Below, in pieces: positions 1-8,326 of a stretch of DNA of 64,000 nucleotides. The translations under genes were made by a program, and so were the position numbers. Within the stretch, counting starts at the first letter, position 1, and each line of letters opens with the position of its first letter. The DNA comes from VBDM01 sp964430565 (GTDB lineage: Bacteria; Pseudomonadota; Gammaproteobacteria; Burkholderiales; SG8-39): contig CAYSFD010000019.1 of the NCBI GenBank assembly GCA_964430565.1, positions 124,001-188,000 on the forward strand, in the 5' to 3' direction. The notes under the pieces were generated by a model. That model was not told where the DNA came from. It searched no databases and saw only the letters and a program-made list of their open reading frames with translations.

Positions 1-1
1 T

Positions 2-952
2 CCCCTGCTCGAAGTCGGCAATTTTCCGGCGATCCGCAGGAATCGGCTGGAAACGCTCCAGGTCAACCTCGGCTACAAGTGCAACCAGGCGTGCGTGCAT
101 TGCCACGTCAACGCGGGCCCCACGCGCACCGAGCAGATGGACCGGGAGACGATAGACACCGTGCTCCGCTACCTGGAGGTTTCGGGCGTCGGCACGCTCG
201 ACATCACCGGTGGCGCGCCGGAGCTGAACCCGCATTTCCGCGAGCTCGTGGCGCACGCCAGCTCGCTTGGCACGCGCGTGATCGACCGCTGCAACCTCAC
301 GGTGCTTGAAGAGCCGGGGCAGGAAGATCTCGGGGAGTTTCTCGCATGGCAGCGCGTCGAGATCACGGCCTCTTTGCCGTGCTACACCGAAGAACTCGTC
401 GATCGGCAGCGCGGCAAGGGCGTCTACGAGACGAGCATACGGGCACTCAAACGCCTCAACTCGCTCGGCTATGGGCGGGATGGGTCGGATCTCGCGCTTA
501 ACCTCGTGTATAACCCGCAAGGGGCGTCGCTGCCGCCTGCGCAGGAGAAGCTCGAGGCGGACTACAAGCGGGTGCTCGGCGAGCGCTTCGGAATCCGCTT
601 CAACAAGCTCTACGTACTTACCAACATGCCGATCGCCCGATTCGGCTCGATGCTCATTTCCAAAGGCCGGTTCAACGCCTACATGAAGCTGCTGCAGCAA
701 TCGTTTCGCGAAGAGAATCTCGACTCGGTCATGTGCAGAAGCCTCATTTCGGTCGACTGGCAGGGCTACGTCTACGACTGCGATTTCAACCAGATGCTGG
801 GTTTGCCGCTGAAAGTGGCGGGGCGCGCGCGCGTCAAGCTCGCCGATCTGGTGGCGCGCGATCTCGCCGGAAATCCGATCGTGGTGAAGGACCACTGCTT
901 CGGCTGCACGGCGGGGCAGGGCTCGAGCTGCGGCGGCGCGCTCGATGGTTGA
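2..952 (+). CDS. arsS: Radical SAM protein ArsS (arsenosugar biosynthesis), 5' end outside window
   Basis: The C-terminal 316 residues of a radical SAM enzyme whose start lies left of the window. The visible part carries CxxxCxxC (CNQACVHC, visible residues 27-34) for the SAM-binding 4Fe-4S cluster, followed by the LDITGGAPE motif of the radical SAM core. A cysteine-rich C-terminus (DHCFGCTAGQ, then SSCGG) is typical of the ArsS/DUF3641 family. ArsS enzymes add the 5'-deoxyadenosyl group of SAM to a methylated arsenical on the way to arsenosugars. The partner methyltransferase ArsM would be expected upstream and cannot be seen. The gene overlaps the next one by 8 bp, the first link of a seven- or eight-gene operon. 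The family is clear; the arsenic substrate is inferred from the family. Confidence 0.86.
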   Translation, partial: PLLEVGNFPAIRRNRLETLQVNLGYKCNQACVHCHVNAGPTRTEQMDRETIDTVLRYLEVSGVGTLDITGGAPELNPHFRELVAHASSLGTRVIDRCNLTVLEEPGQEDLGEFLAWQRVEITASLPCYTEELVDRQRGKGVYETSIRALKRLNSLGYGRDGSDLALNLVYNPQGASLPPAQEKLEADYKRVLGERFGIRFNKLYVLTNMPIARFGSMLISKGRFNAYMKLLQQSFREENLDSVMCRSLISVDWQGYVYDCDFNQMLGLPLKVAGRARVKLADLVARDLAGNPIVVKDHCFGCTAGQGSSCGGALDG

Positions 953-1934
953 ACAAGTTGAACGGGCTTCGGACGAGTTCAGGCGCAAGCCTGGCCGGTC
1001 CTGTCCGCGCCATTACCGTTACTCGCCGGCCGTCTTCGCTCGGCCTGCGGACCTCAAGGCCGAATCGCTCTTCATCGTCGGGGGACTTTACGGCAATCCT
1101 TTCGCGCTTGAGACAGTGCTTGCTCTCGCGCGGCGGGAAAACGCGGCGCTCGTCTTCAACGGCGACTTCAACTGGTTCAACGTGGACGCCGAGGGATTTT
1201 CGGCGGTCAACGAGTCTGTTCTGCGCCACGCCGCGCTGCGCGGCAACGTCGAGACCGAGATCGCGGGCGAGGACGCCGGGGCGGGGTGCGGTTGCGCTTA
1301 CCCCGAGTGGGTCGGTGATGCTGAGGTAGACCGATCGAACCACATCCTGGAACGCCTGCGCGCGGCGGCGCGCGGCTTTCCGGATTTGCGCGCGCGATTG
1401 GGAGATCTCCCCATGCACCTGGTCGTGGAGATCGGGGGCTTGCGAGTGGGCATCGCCCACGGCGACGCCGAATCGCTTGCCGGCTGGCAGTTTTCGCAGG
1501 AAGCGCTGCGCGAGCGTCCCGAGCGCGCGCAGGCGCTGCTGACGGTCGCGGGCATCGACCTGTTCGCCTGCACGCATACCTGTCTGCCGGTGATGCAGGA
1601 GTTCGTCACGCCGCGCGGAAGAGCGCTCGTGGTCAACAACGGCGCCGCGGGGATGCCGAATTTCCGCGATACGCGCTTCGGCCTCGCAACGCGCATCGCC
1701 GCAGAGCCCTCGGGGGAGGCCCTCTACGGCACGCGCCTCGGCGCGGTCGTCGTCGAAGCCGTCCCGGTGCGCTACGACCACGACGCGTGGCTCGCCCGGT
1801 TCGACAGCGTCTGGCCGGGCGATTCGCCCGCGTCGCTTTCCTACCGCCAACGCATCGCTTCAGGTCCCGCCTACGAATTGGACCAGGCTCTGCGGCTGAG
1901 CGTGAACCCCGGTGCGCTCACGCGCGCTGCCTGA
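945..1934 (+). CDS. Metallophosphoesterase-like protein with degenerate first motif
   Basis: A 329-residue protein starting 8 bp before the end of arsS. The order of motifs is that of calcineurin-like phosphoesterases: VGGLYGN (position of the usual DxHGN), NGDFNWFN (GDxxD), RGNVE (GNHE), IAHGDAE (GHxx) and CTHTCLP (GHTH). The metal-binding Asp and His of the first motif are missing, and the GNHE His is Val, so catalysis cannot be assumed. No signal peptide is visible, so it is probably cytoplasmic. Translational coupling to arsS suggests a role in the same pathway, for example on a phosphorylated nucleoside or sugar intermediate, but that is inference. Confidence 0.72.
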   Translation: MVEQVERASDEFRRKPGRSCPRHYRYSPAVFARPADLKAESLFIVGGLYGNPFALETVLALARRENAALVFNGDFNWFNVDAEGFSAVNESVLRHAALRGNVETEIAGEDAGAGCGCAYPEWVGDAEVDRSNHILERLRAAARGFPDLRARLGDLPMHLVVEIGGLRVGIAHGDAESLAGWQFSQEALRERPERAQALLTVAGIDLFACTHTCLPVMQEFVTPRGRALVVNNGAAGMPNFRDTRFGLATRIAAEPSGEALYGTRLGAVVVEAVPVRYDHDAWLARFDSVWPGDSPASLSYRQRIASGPAYELDQALRLSVNPGALTRAA

Positions 1935-1945
1935 GCCCGGATCGC

Positions 1946-4093
1946 ATGTCATCCCGCCGGCTCCTGCTTGCGGCGCTCATCCTCGGTCTGATCGCGGCCT
2001 TCTTTGCCTTGGACCTCGGACAGTATTTCCAGCTCGAGTATTTCAAGTCGAGGCAGGCGGCGATCGAGGAATTCCGGCGCTCGAATCCGATTGTTGCCGG
2101 CGCATTGTTCTTCCTGATCTACGTCGCCGTCGCAGCCTTGTCGCTGCCCGGGGCCGCGATCATGTCGCTCGTCGTCGGCGCGATCTTCGGGCTTCTGTGG
2201 GGCACGCTGATCGTCTCCTTTGCCTCGAGCATCGGCGCTACGCTTGCCTTTCTCTCCTCAAGATTCCTGTTCCGCGAGGCGGTGCGCAGCCGGTTCGGCG
2301 ACAGGTTGCGGGCGATCGACGCGGGCCTGGAGAAGGAGGGTACGCTGTATCTCTTTGCGCTGAGACTCGTGCCGGCGTTTCCGTTCGTCGTGGTCAACCT
2401 GCTGATGGGATTGACGCGCATAAGAATACCGACCTTCTACTGGGTGAGTCAGCTCGGCATGCTCCCGGCCACCCTCGTCTATGTCAACGCCGGGACGCAG
2501 CTCGCGACGCTTGAATCGATCCGCGGACTGCTCTCGCCCGCGCTGATCGGCTCTTTCGTGCTGCTCGGGATCTTCCCCTTTATCGCCCGTCGCGCCGTCG
2601 AAGCCTTCAAAGCGCGCCGGCAGCTGTCGAAGTGGCCGCGGCCGGCGAAATTCGACCGCAACCTCGTCGTGATCGGTGCGGGTTCCGCGGGCCTGGTTGC
2701 GTCCTACATCGCGGCCACGGTAAAGGCGAAAGTGACCCTGGTCGAGAAGCACCGAATGGGCGGCGATTGCCTGAACACCGGCTGCGTCCCCTCCAAGGCC
2801 CTGGTCAAGTCGGCGCGGCTCGTCGCCCAGGCGAAGCGCGCCCGCGAATTCGGCTTCAAGTCGGTGCAGGTCGAGTTCGATTTCGCCGAAGTCATGGAGC
2901 GCGTGCAACGCGTGATCAAGACCGTCGAGCCCCACGATTCCGTCGAGCGCTACACAAGCCTTGGCGTCGAGTGCGTCCTGGGCGAGGCGAAAATCACCTC
3001 TCCCTGGACAGTGGAGGTGAGAACCGGGGCGGGCGTGCGCACGCTCACCACGCGCTCCATCGTCATCGCCGCGGGGGCCCGCCCTTGCGTGCCGGCTATC
3101 CCCGGGCTCTCCGAGGTCGGCTGTCTCACCTCCGATACGGTCTGGAGCCTGAGGGCGCTGCCCGCGCGCCTGGTCGTCCTCGGAGGCGGGCCGATCGGCT
3201 GCGAGCTCGCGCAGTGTTTCGCGAGGTTCGGTTCCCGGGTGACCCAGATCGAGATGCAGCCGCGCATCCTCGTTCGCGAGGACCCGGAAGTGTCCGACCT
3301 GCTCACGCGGCAGTTCCGCGACGAACGCATCGATGTGCGTGCCGACCACAAGGCCGTGCGCGTGCTTCGGGAGGGCGGCGAGAAGCTGCTGGTGTGCGAG
3401 CATGAAGGAAAAGAGGTCCGCATTCCCTTCGATGAGCTGCTGTGCGCGGTCGGCCGCATCGCCAATACGACGGGTTACGGGCTGGAGGAGCTCGGCATCG
3501 ACCCGGGCCCTTCGTGCACGATCGAAACGAACGAATACCTGCAAACCCTTTATCCCAACATCTACGCCTGCGGCGACGTTGCAGGGCCGTATCATTTCAC
3601 CCATACCGCTTCGCATCAGGCTTGGTACGCGGCGGTGAACGCGCTTTTCGGTGGCGTAAAAAGATTCCGTGCCGATTATTCTGTCATTCCCTGGGCAACC
3701 TTCACCGAGCCGGAAGTCGCCCGCGTAGGAATCAACGAGACGGAGGCGACGGAAAAAAACATCGCCTACGACGTCACGACTTTCGGTCTCGAAGACCTCG
3801 ACCGCGCGATCGCCGAAGGGGAAACGCAGGGGATGGTCAAAGTGCTGACCGTACCCGGCAGGGACCGGATCCTCGGAGCGACGATCGTCGGGGAACATGC
3901 GGCCGACCTCATCGTCGAATTCATCATGGCGATGAAACACCGAATCGGACTGAACAAGATACTCGGTACGATCCATATCTACCCCACGTTCGCTGAGGCC
4001 AACAAGTACGCGGCGGGAAACTGGAAGCGGGCGCACGCCCCGCAGGGGCTGCTGCGGTGGGCGGAGAAATTCCATGCTTGGATGCGCGGCTAG
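1946..4093 (+). CDS. DedA/TVP38-type membrane domain fused to a MerA/Lpd-like disulfide oxidoreductase
   Basis: A 715-residue fusion. The start is taken at ATG 1946, 11 bp after the preceding stop, because the open frame further left lies inside the upstream gene. Residues 1-210 are hydrophobic and match VTT/SNARE-associated (TVP38) proteins, including the PGAAIMSLVVG region and the RLVPAFPF motif. From about residue 235 a class I flavoprotein disulfide reductase follows: GAGSAG (FAD), GGDCLNTGCVPSK with redox cysteines C275 and C280, GGGPIGCE (NADPH) and YACGDVAG (FAD). The C-terminal dimer motif reads HIYPTFAE, with Tyr where dihydrolipoamide dehydrogenase has its catalytic His; MerA also has Tyr there, but MerA's terminal vicinal cysteines are absent. 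The substrate is unknown. The operon suggests thiol, arsenical or selenium redox chemistry at the membrane. Confidence 0.82.
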   Translation: MSSRRLLLAALILGLIAAFFALDLGQYFQLEYFKSRQAAIEEFRRSNPIVAGALFFLIYVAVAALSLPGAAIMSLVVGAIFGLLWGTLIVSFASSIGATLAFLSSRFLFREAVRSRFGDRLRAIDAGLEKEGTLYLFALRLVPAFPFVVVNLLMGLTRIRIPTFYWVSQLGMLPATLVYVNAGTQLATLESIRGLLSPALIGSFVLLGIFPFIARRAVEAFKARRQLSKWPRPAKFDRNLVVIGAGSAGLVASYIAATVKAKVTLVEKHRMGGDCLNTGCVPSKALVKSARLVAQAKRAREFGFKSVQVEFDFAEVMERVQRVIKTVEPHDSVERYTSLGVECVLGEAKITSPWTVEVRTGAGVRTLTTRSIVIAAGARPCVPAIPGLSEVGCLTSDTVWSLRALPARLVVLGGGPIGCELAQCFARFGSRVTQIEMQPRILVREDPEVSDLLTRQFRDERIDVRADHKAVRVLREGGEKLLVCEHEGKEVRIPFDELLCAVGRIANTTGYGLEELGIDPGPSCTIETNEYLQTLYPNIYACGDVAGPYHFTHTASHQAWYAAVNALFGGVKRFRADYSVIPWATFTEPEVARVGINETEATEKNIAYDVTTFGLEDLDRAIAEGETQGMVKVLTVPGRDRILGATIVGEHAADLIVEFIMAMKHRIGLNKILGTIHIYPTFAEANKYAAGNWKRAHAPQGLLRWAEKFHAWMRG

Positions 4094-4130
4094 GGGCGGG
4101 CTTGCTGATTGCCTGGATCGCGGGGGCGAC

Positions 4131-4802
4131 TTGATCTCGGTGATCATTCCGACGCTGAACGAGGAACGGGCGCTGCCCGCGACTCTCGCCGCGCTGCGCG
4201 CGCAGGAAGGCGAGGTCGAAGTCATCGTCGCCGACGGGGGCAGCGCCGATGCCACCCGCCTGATCGCACAGCGGGCGTCGGCGGTGCGACTGCTGCACGC
4301 GCCCCGCGGCCGGGCGCTGCAGATGAACGCCGGGGCGCGCGAAGCGCGCGGCGAGTGGCTGCTCTTCCTGCACGCCGACACGCGCTTGCCCGAGCGGGCG
4401 CTCGCGCGGATCGCGGCGCTGCCCGCGCAGTTACGCGCCGGATGCTTCCGCCAGGCGTTCGACGTCGCACATCCCCTCCTGCGCGCGATTTCGCGTTTGC
4501 ATAACTGGCGTTGCCGGCGCACGCGCATCATGTACGGCGACCAGGCGATGTTCGTGCGGCGCGAGCTGTTCCAGAGCCTCGGCGGGTTTCCCGAGGTCGG
4601 GAGGCTCGAGGACGTCCTCTTCTCGGAGCGCCTGCGAGCGCTGACTGCGCCGGTCATGCTCGAGGGCACCGTGGTGACGAGCGCGCGCAGATTTCTCGCG
4701 CATGGCATCGCCCGCAGCTTCGCGCGCATACTGCTGATACTGATCTGCCACCGGTTCGGCCTCTCGCTGCGCGGAACGCGTTTCTTCGAGCCGGTGCGTT
4801 GA
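4131..4802 (+). CDS. Glycosyltransferase family 2, rSAM/selenodomain-associated type (first copy)
   Basis: A GT-A fold glycosyltransferase. It begins with ISVIIPTLNEE, then VADGGSADAT (nucleotide binding), LHADTRLP (DxD-like metal site) and GDQAMFVRR, the pattern of the family described as transferase 2, rSAM/selenodomain-associated. TTG 4131 puts the start immediately before the conserved first strand. An ATG at 4074 in the same frame would overlap the upstream gene by 20 bp and add 19 residues of poor resemblance, so the start is uncertain. A second copy lies at 5633. In arsenosugar operons such enzymes are candidates for sugar transfer; the actual donor and acceptor are not known. Confidence 0.82.
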   Translation: MISVIIPTLNEERALPATLAALRAQEGEVEVIVADGGSADATRLIAQRASAVRLLHAPRGRALQMNAGAREARGEWLLFLHADTRLPERALARIAALPAQLRAGCFRQAFDVAHPLLRAISRLHNWRCRRTRIMYGDQAMFVRRELFQSLGGFPEVGRLEDVLFSERLRALTAPVMLEGTVVTSARRFLAHGIARSFARILLILICHRFGLSLRGTRFFEPVR

Positions 4803-4824
4803 ACGTTTTTGAATAGGGGCGGCC

Positions 4825-5664
4825 GTGAAACGACTGGTCGGATTGCTCATCGCAGTGCTGGCGCTCCCGGGCGTTTCGCAGACGGCAACGCGCGCCTTCG
4901 ACCACTCGCACAAGGACTGGGACGCGCTGGTGAAGAAGCACGTGGTCGTGATCTCGGGCGGGAAGGCGTCGCAGATCGACTACGCAGGGATGGCGGCAGA
5001 CCGCGCCCGGCTCAAGGCCTACCTCGAGTCGCTCGCCAGGATCGACGAGGAGGAATTCGGCGCCTGGACGAAGGCCGAGCGGATGGCCTTCCTGATCAAC
5101 GCCTACAACGCGTTCATGGTTGAGAAAGTCCTGACCCGGTACCCTGACCTCAGGTCAGTGTGGGATTTCGGAAAACTGTTCGGCAATCCGTTCAAGGACC
5201 GGTTCTTCACGCTGCTCGGTCGGCCTTCCAGTCTGGACCGTATCGAGCACGAGCTGCTGCGGCAGCCCGGCGTCTACGACGAGCCGCGCGTGCATTTCGC
5301 GGTCAACTGCGCCTCTGTGGGTTGCCCGATGTTGCGCGAGGAAGCCTACGGCGCGGAGCGAATCGACGCGCAACTCGAAGATCAGGCGCAGCGCTTCCTG
5401 TCCGACCGCTCGCGCAACCGCTACGACGCCGCCAAAGGCGCGCTCGAAGTATCGAAAATATTCGATTGGTACAAAGTCGACTGGTCGAGCGGCTTCCGGG
5501 GAATCGGTGCGAACGCCCGGCCGATCGGCTCGCTTCCGGAGTATTTTTCTCGCAACGCCAAGCTTCTCGCGAGCGATCCTGGCGAACAGCGTTTGCTTTC
5601 GGAGCAGAAGTTCGGGATCCGACATCTGGAATATGACTGGGCACTCAACGATATCAAGCGCTAG
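4825..5664 (+). CDS. DUF547 exported protein
   Basis: A 279-residue protein with an N-terminal signal peptide (MKRLVGLLIAVLALPGVSQT, cleavage probably near residues 19-21), hence periplasmic. The body matches DUF547: INAYNAF near residue 95, FAVNCASVGCP near residue 160 and a C-terminal EYDWALND. The conserved cysteine pair in the CASVGCP segment hints at a thiol-type active site, but no biochemical function is established for the family. GTG 4824 does not fit the frame; ATG 4825 follows a weak purine-rich stretch. It sits between two paralogous glycosyltransferases and overlaps the second by 32 bp. Confidence 0.8.
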   Translation: MKRLVGLLIAVLALPGVSQTATRAFDHSHKDWDALVKKHVVVISGGKASQIDYAGMAADRARLKAYLESLARIDEEEFGAWTKAERMAFLINAYNAFMVEKVLTRYPDLRSVWDFGKLFGNPFKDRFFTLLGRPSSLDRIEHELLRQPGVYDEPRVHFAVNCASVGCPMLREEAYGAERIDAQLEDQAQRFLSDRSRNRYDAAKGALEVSKIFDWYKVDWSSGFRGIGANARPIGSLPEYFSRNAKLLASDPGEQRLLSEQKFGIRHLEYDWALNDIKR

Positions 5665-6367
5665 CCCGAGTGCAGCCGCGCCGCGAATTTCGGTGATCGT
5701 GCCGACGCTGAACGAAGCGGACGGCATTGCGCCGGTGCTCGCAGAGCTTGCGGTGCTTCGGGCGCGCGGCCACGAGGTGATCGTCGTCGACGGCGGATCG
5801 AGCGACGGCACGCCGGCTCTCGCGCGGGGGGCCGTCGATCGCGTCGTTTCGGCTCCGCGCGGACGCGCGGGCCAGATGAACGCCGGAGCTGCGCTTGCGC
5901 GTGGTGAAGTCTTCCTCTTCCTTCACGCCGACACCCGCCTGCCGGAGAACGCCGACGTGCGCATCCTTCAGGGACTCGCCGCGAGCCGCAGGGCATGGGG
6001 ACGCTTCGATGTGCGCATTGAGGGCGAGAGCCGCGCGCTTCCCGCGGTCGCGTTTTTCATGAACCTGCGCTCGCGTGCGACCGGCATCGCGACCGGCGAT
6101 CAGGCGATGTTCGTTCGTCGCGACGCCTTCGAGCGCGCCGGCGGCTTTCCGCCGCTCGAACTGATGGAAGACGTCGCGTTGTCGCGCTCGCTCAAGCGCG
6201 TCTCCCGGCCGCTTTGCCTCGCCGACAGAGTCGTGACCTCGGGCCGCCGCTGGGCGCGGCGCGGCGTGCCGCGCACCGTGCTCCTGATGGCGTGGTTGCG
6301 GCTGCAGTTTTTCTTCGGCGCCGCGCCGGCGCGGCTTGCCCGCATCTATGACGGCGACCCCGACTGA
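5633..6367 (+). CDS. Glycosyltransferase family 2, rSAM/selenodomain-associated type (second copy)
   Basis: 244 residues from ATG 5633, which lies within the 3' end of the DUF547 gene (32-bp overlap). The frame is open further left, but only as read-through of the neighbour. The motifs are those of the first copy: ISVIVPTLNEAD, VVDGGSSDGT, LHADTRLPE and GDQAMFVRRD. The two copies are clearly related but diverged, with different C-termini, which suggests two successive or alternative transfers rather than a recent duplication. Translation appears coupled to both the upstream and the downstream gene, which begins 20 bp before this one ends. Confidence 0.83.
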   Translation: MTGHSTISSASPSAAAPRISVIVPTLNEADGIAPVLAELAVLRARGHEVIVVDGGSSDGTPALARGAVDRVVSAPRGRAGQMNAGAALARGEVFLFLHADTRLPENADVRILQGLAASRRAWGRFDVRIEGESRALPAVAFFMNLRSRATGIATGDQAMFVRRDAFERAGGFPPLELMEDVALSRSLKRVSRPLCLADRVVTSGRRWARRGVPRTVLLMAWLRLQFFFGAAPARLARIYDGDPD

Positions 6368-6983
6368 TACGGGCTGCGGCGTCATTGTTTTTGCCAAGGC
6401 GCCCGAGCCGGGCAAGGTCAAGACCCGGCTCATCCCCGCGCTCGGCGAAGCGGGTGCGGCTGCGTTGCATCGGCGACTGGTGATGCACAGCCTGCGCGCG
6501 GCCCAAGACGCAGAACTCGGCCCGGTCGAGCTTTGGTGCGCACCGGATACGCGCCACGCGTTTTTTGCCGAATGCGAGCGCGATTTCGGCGTGAGCCTGC
6601 ATACCCAATGCAAAGGCGATCTCGGCGCGCGCATGCGACGCGCTCTCGAGGAAGTGTTGGGACGAGCCGAGCGCGCGATCCTCGTCGGCAGCGACATCCC
6701 GGCGCTGTCGGCACAATACCTTCGCGATGCGGAGCGCGCATTGAGCCGCGCTTACGAGGCCGTCATCGGGCCCGCGGAAGACGGCGGCTATGTGCTGATC
6801 GGCCTTGAGCGCTGCGATCCCGAGCTGTTTCGCGACATTCCGTGGGGAGGGCCTGAGGTTCTCGCGGAGACGCGACTGCGCATTGCGGCGCTCCGCTGGC
6901 GCTGCCTCGAGCTGTCCGCCTTGTGGGACGTCGATCGTCCGGAGGATCTCGAGCGCCTGCCGGAGGAAATGCGGGCGCCGTAA
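6348..6983 (+). CDS. DUF2064 / TIGR04282-type nucleotidyl- or glycosyltransferase
   Basis: A 211-residue GT-A-like protein of the family named transferase 1, rSAM/selenodomain-associated. Motifs are VIVFAKAPEPGKVKTRL at the N-terminus (cf. the GxG-KTR nucleotide loop), GSDIPAL in the middle and PAEDGGYVLIG, which presumably contains the metal site. ATG 6348 was chosen over TTG 6336, leaving a 20-bp overlap with the upstream GT2 gene. The next gene starts on the base after its stop. The fold is secure. The activity (sugar-nucleotide formation or transfer) is inferred from the fold and the operon. Confidence 0.8.
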   Translation: MTATPTDTGCGVIVFAKAPEPGKVKTRLIPALGEAGAAALHRRLVMHSLRAAQDAELGPVELWCAPDTRHAFFAECERDFGVSLHTQCKGDLGARMRRALEEVLGRAERAILVGSDIPALSAQYLRDAERALSRAYEAVIGPAEDGGYVLIGLERCDPELFRDIPWGGPEVLAETRLRIAALRWRCLELSALWDVDRPEDLERLPEEMRAP

Positions 6984-8081
6984 GTGAAAAACCTTCTCCT
7001 CGTCGGCGGCGGCCACAGTCATCTTGCGGTGCTGAAGAGCTTTGGCGACGCGCCGAGCGAAGGTGTTCGCCTCACGCTGTTGAGCCCGAGCCGCCATACG
7101 CTTTACTCGGGCATGATCCCCGGGCTCATCGCCGGACATTACCGGCTTGAGGATTGCCGCGTTGATCTCAGGTCTCTCGCCGCGCGCGCACACACCCGCT
7201 TTCTCGAAGATTCGGCCATCGAAATCGATCCTGGTCGGGGCGAGGTGGTCACGGCGCGAGGCGAGCGTCTTGCCTACGATCTGCTGTCGCTCGACGTCGG
7301 GTCCACCTCGGGCCAGGCGGCGGGCGAAGCAAAGCACGCGCTTCGCGTCCGGCCGGTCGAGCTTTTCCTCGCAAACTGGGAGCGGTTGCGCGAGTCGGCG
7401 AGGCGCGGCGAGGTCCGGCGCATTGCGGTGATCGGCGGCGGCGCGGCTGGAATCGAGGTGCTGCTCGCCATGCAGCACGGGCTTGCGGGCGCCACCGTGG
7501 AATTCACCCTGTTCGACGGAACGCACATCCTCGCCGGCCACAGCGAGAGCGTGCGCCGCAGGATCGCTCGCATCCTCGGCACGCGCGGCGTCGGCGTGCA
7601 CACCGGCCGAAAGGTCTTTGCCGCGGGCGCAGGCGGGCTCGAGATGGAAGACGGCCAGCGCTTTCAGGCGCAGGCGACCGTATGGGCGACGGGGGCGAGC
7701 GCGCCCGCCTGGATTGCCGCCAGCGGCTTGCGCACCGATCCGCTCGGCTTTGTCGCGGTGAGCGAGGCGCTGCAATCCATCTCGCACCCTGAGATTTTTG
7801 CCGCGGGCGATGTTGCAACCATCGTCGGCGAGGCGAGGCCCAAGTCCGGCGTGATCGCGGTGAAGCAGGGGCCGGCTCTTGCGCGCAACCTGCGCCTCGC
7901 GCTTGCCGGAGCGACCCTGAAACCGTTCCGCTCACCGGCGAGGGCGCTCGCGCTGATCAGTTGCGGCGACCGCTACGCGGTGGCCTCCTGGGCGTCGCTC
8001 GCGCTGGAAGGCGCGTGGGTATGGCGCTGGAAGGATCGCATCGATCGTCAGTTTGTGGGAAAGTATCGGCTCGGCTCTTGA
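6984..8081 (+). CDS. NDH-2-like FAD oxidoreductase of the SelD-associated family
   Basis: 365 residues beginning at GTG 6984, directly after the stop of the preceding gene. It has an FAD-binding GGGHSHLAVL at the N-terminus, an NAD(P)-binding VIGGGAAGIEV near residue 153 and a second FAD motif FAAGDVA near residue 270. This resembles type II NADH dehydrogenases and the family that in many bacteria is fused to selenophosphate synthetase (SelD). No CxxC redox centre is present, so it is not a disulfide reductase. There is no SelD domain or adjacent selD here. It is the last gene of the arsS operon; its electron acceptor is not known. Confidence 0.78.
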   Translation: MKNLLLVGGGHSHLAVLKSFGDAPSEGVRLTLLSPSRHTLYSGMIPGLIAGHYRLEDCRVDLRSLAARAHTRFLEDSAIEIDPGRGEVVTARGERLAYDLLSLDVGSTSGQAAGEAKHALRVRPVELFLANWERLRESARRGEVRRIAVIGGGAAGIEVLLAMQHGLAGATVEFTLFDGTHILAGHSESVRRRIARILGTRGVGVHTGRKVFAAGAGGLEMEDGQRFQAQATVWATGASAPAWIAASGLRTDPLGFVAVSEALQSISHPEIFAAGDVATIVGEARPKSGVIAVKQGPALARNLRLALAGATLKPFRSPARALALISCGDRYAVASWASLALEGAWVWRWKDRIDRQFVGKYRLGS

Positions 8082-8152
8082 CGCGACTGTGCGTGTATCG
8101 CGCCACTGCCGGGGCGAAGTAATTCGCCGGTCGCGGTGGCGACCCGGGGACC

Positions 8153-8290
8153 TCAGCGCATGTGGATGCTGGTCAGCTTGCCCCACAGCGGGGCGCCAAG
8201 TTCGTCGGCGACCAACAACGCCAGAAGAACGACGCCGATCGCCACGGCGAGATATTCAGCGACTTCGATCCAGAGGTGGCGATCGACCAT
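8153..8290 (-). CDS. Small single-span membrane protein (45 aa)
   Basis: A 45-codon frame from ATG (8290-8288) to TGA (8155-8153). It encodes a short polar start (MVDRHLWIEV), one hydrophobic helix (EYLAVAIGVVLLALLVADEL) and a basic tail ending SIHMR. The helix flanked by charged residues is what one expects of a genuine small inner-membrane protein rather than chance. No strong Shine-Dalgarno is visible. A near-perfect 21-bp dyad lies 16 bp upstream of its start. It fills an otherwise empty 376-bp gap between two convergent operons. I do not recognise a family. Confidence 0.42.
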   Translation of the reverse strand: MVDRHLWIEVAEYLAVAIGVVLLALLVADELGAPLWGKLTSIHMR

Positions 8291-8305
8291 GGGGTCGGCT
8301 CGATT

Positions 8306-8326
8306 GACTATGCCGTCAGCATAGTC
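8306..8326. promoter_or_regulatory. 21-bp inverted repeat upstream of the small membrane protein, possible operator
   Basis: GACTATGC, five bases (CGTCA), then GCATAGTC: a perfect 8-bp inverted repeat centred at 8316. No T-run follows on either strand, so it is not a rho-independent terminator. The half-site spacing would suit a dimeric regulator. It lies 16-36 bp upstream of the leftward small ORF. No regulator is encoded next to it. Confidence 0.3.

Noticed and set aside
2258..4729. Very long leftward open frame (823 codons) opposite the DedA-reductase fusion, and similar long antisense frames at 6192-7787, 17888-19696, 21532-23229 and 25242-26939
   Set aside because: High-GC third-position bias opens the antisense frames. 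The products are low-complexity Arg/Ala/Gly/Asp-rich with no family motif, and the + strand genes have complete motifs.
8081..8160. Possible read-through of the TGA at 8079-8081 into a SelD domain
   Set aside because: No SelD-like sequence follows in any frame and no SECIS-like hairpin stands at the stop.
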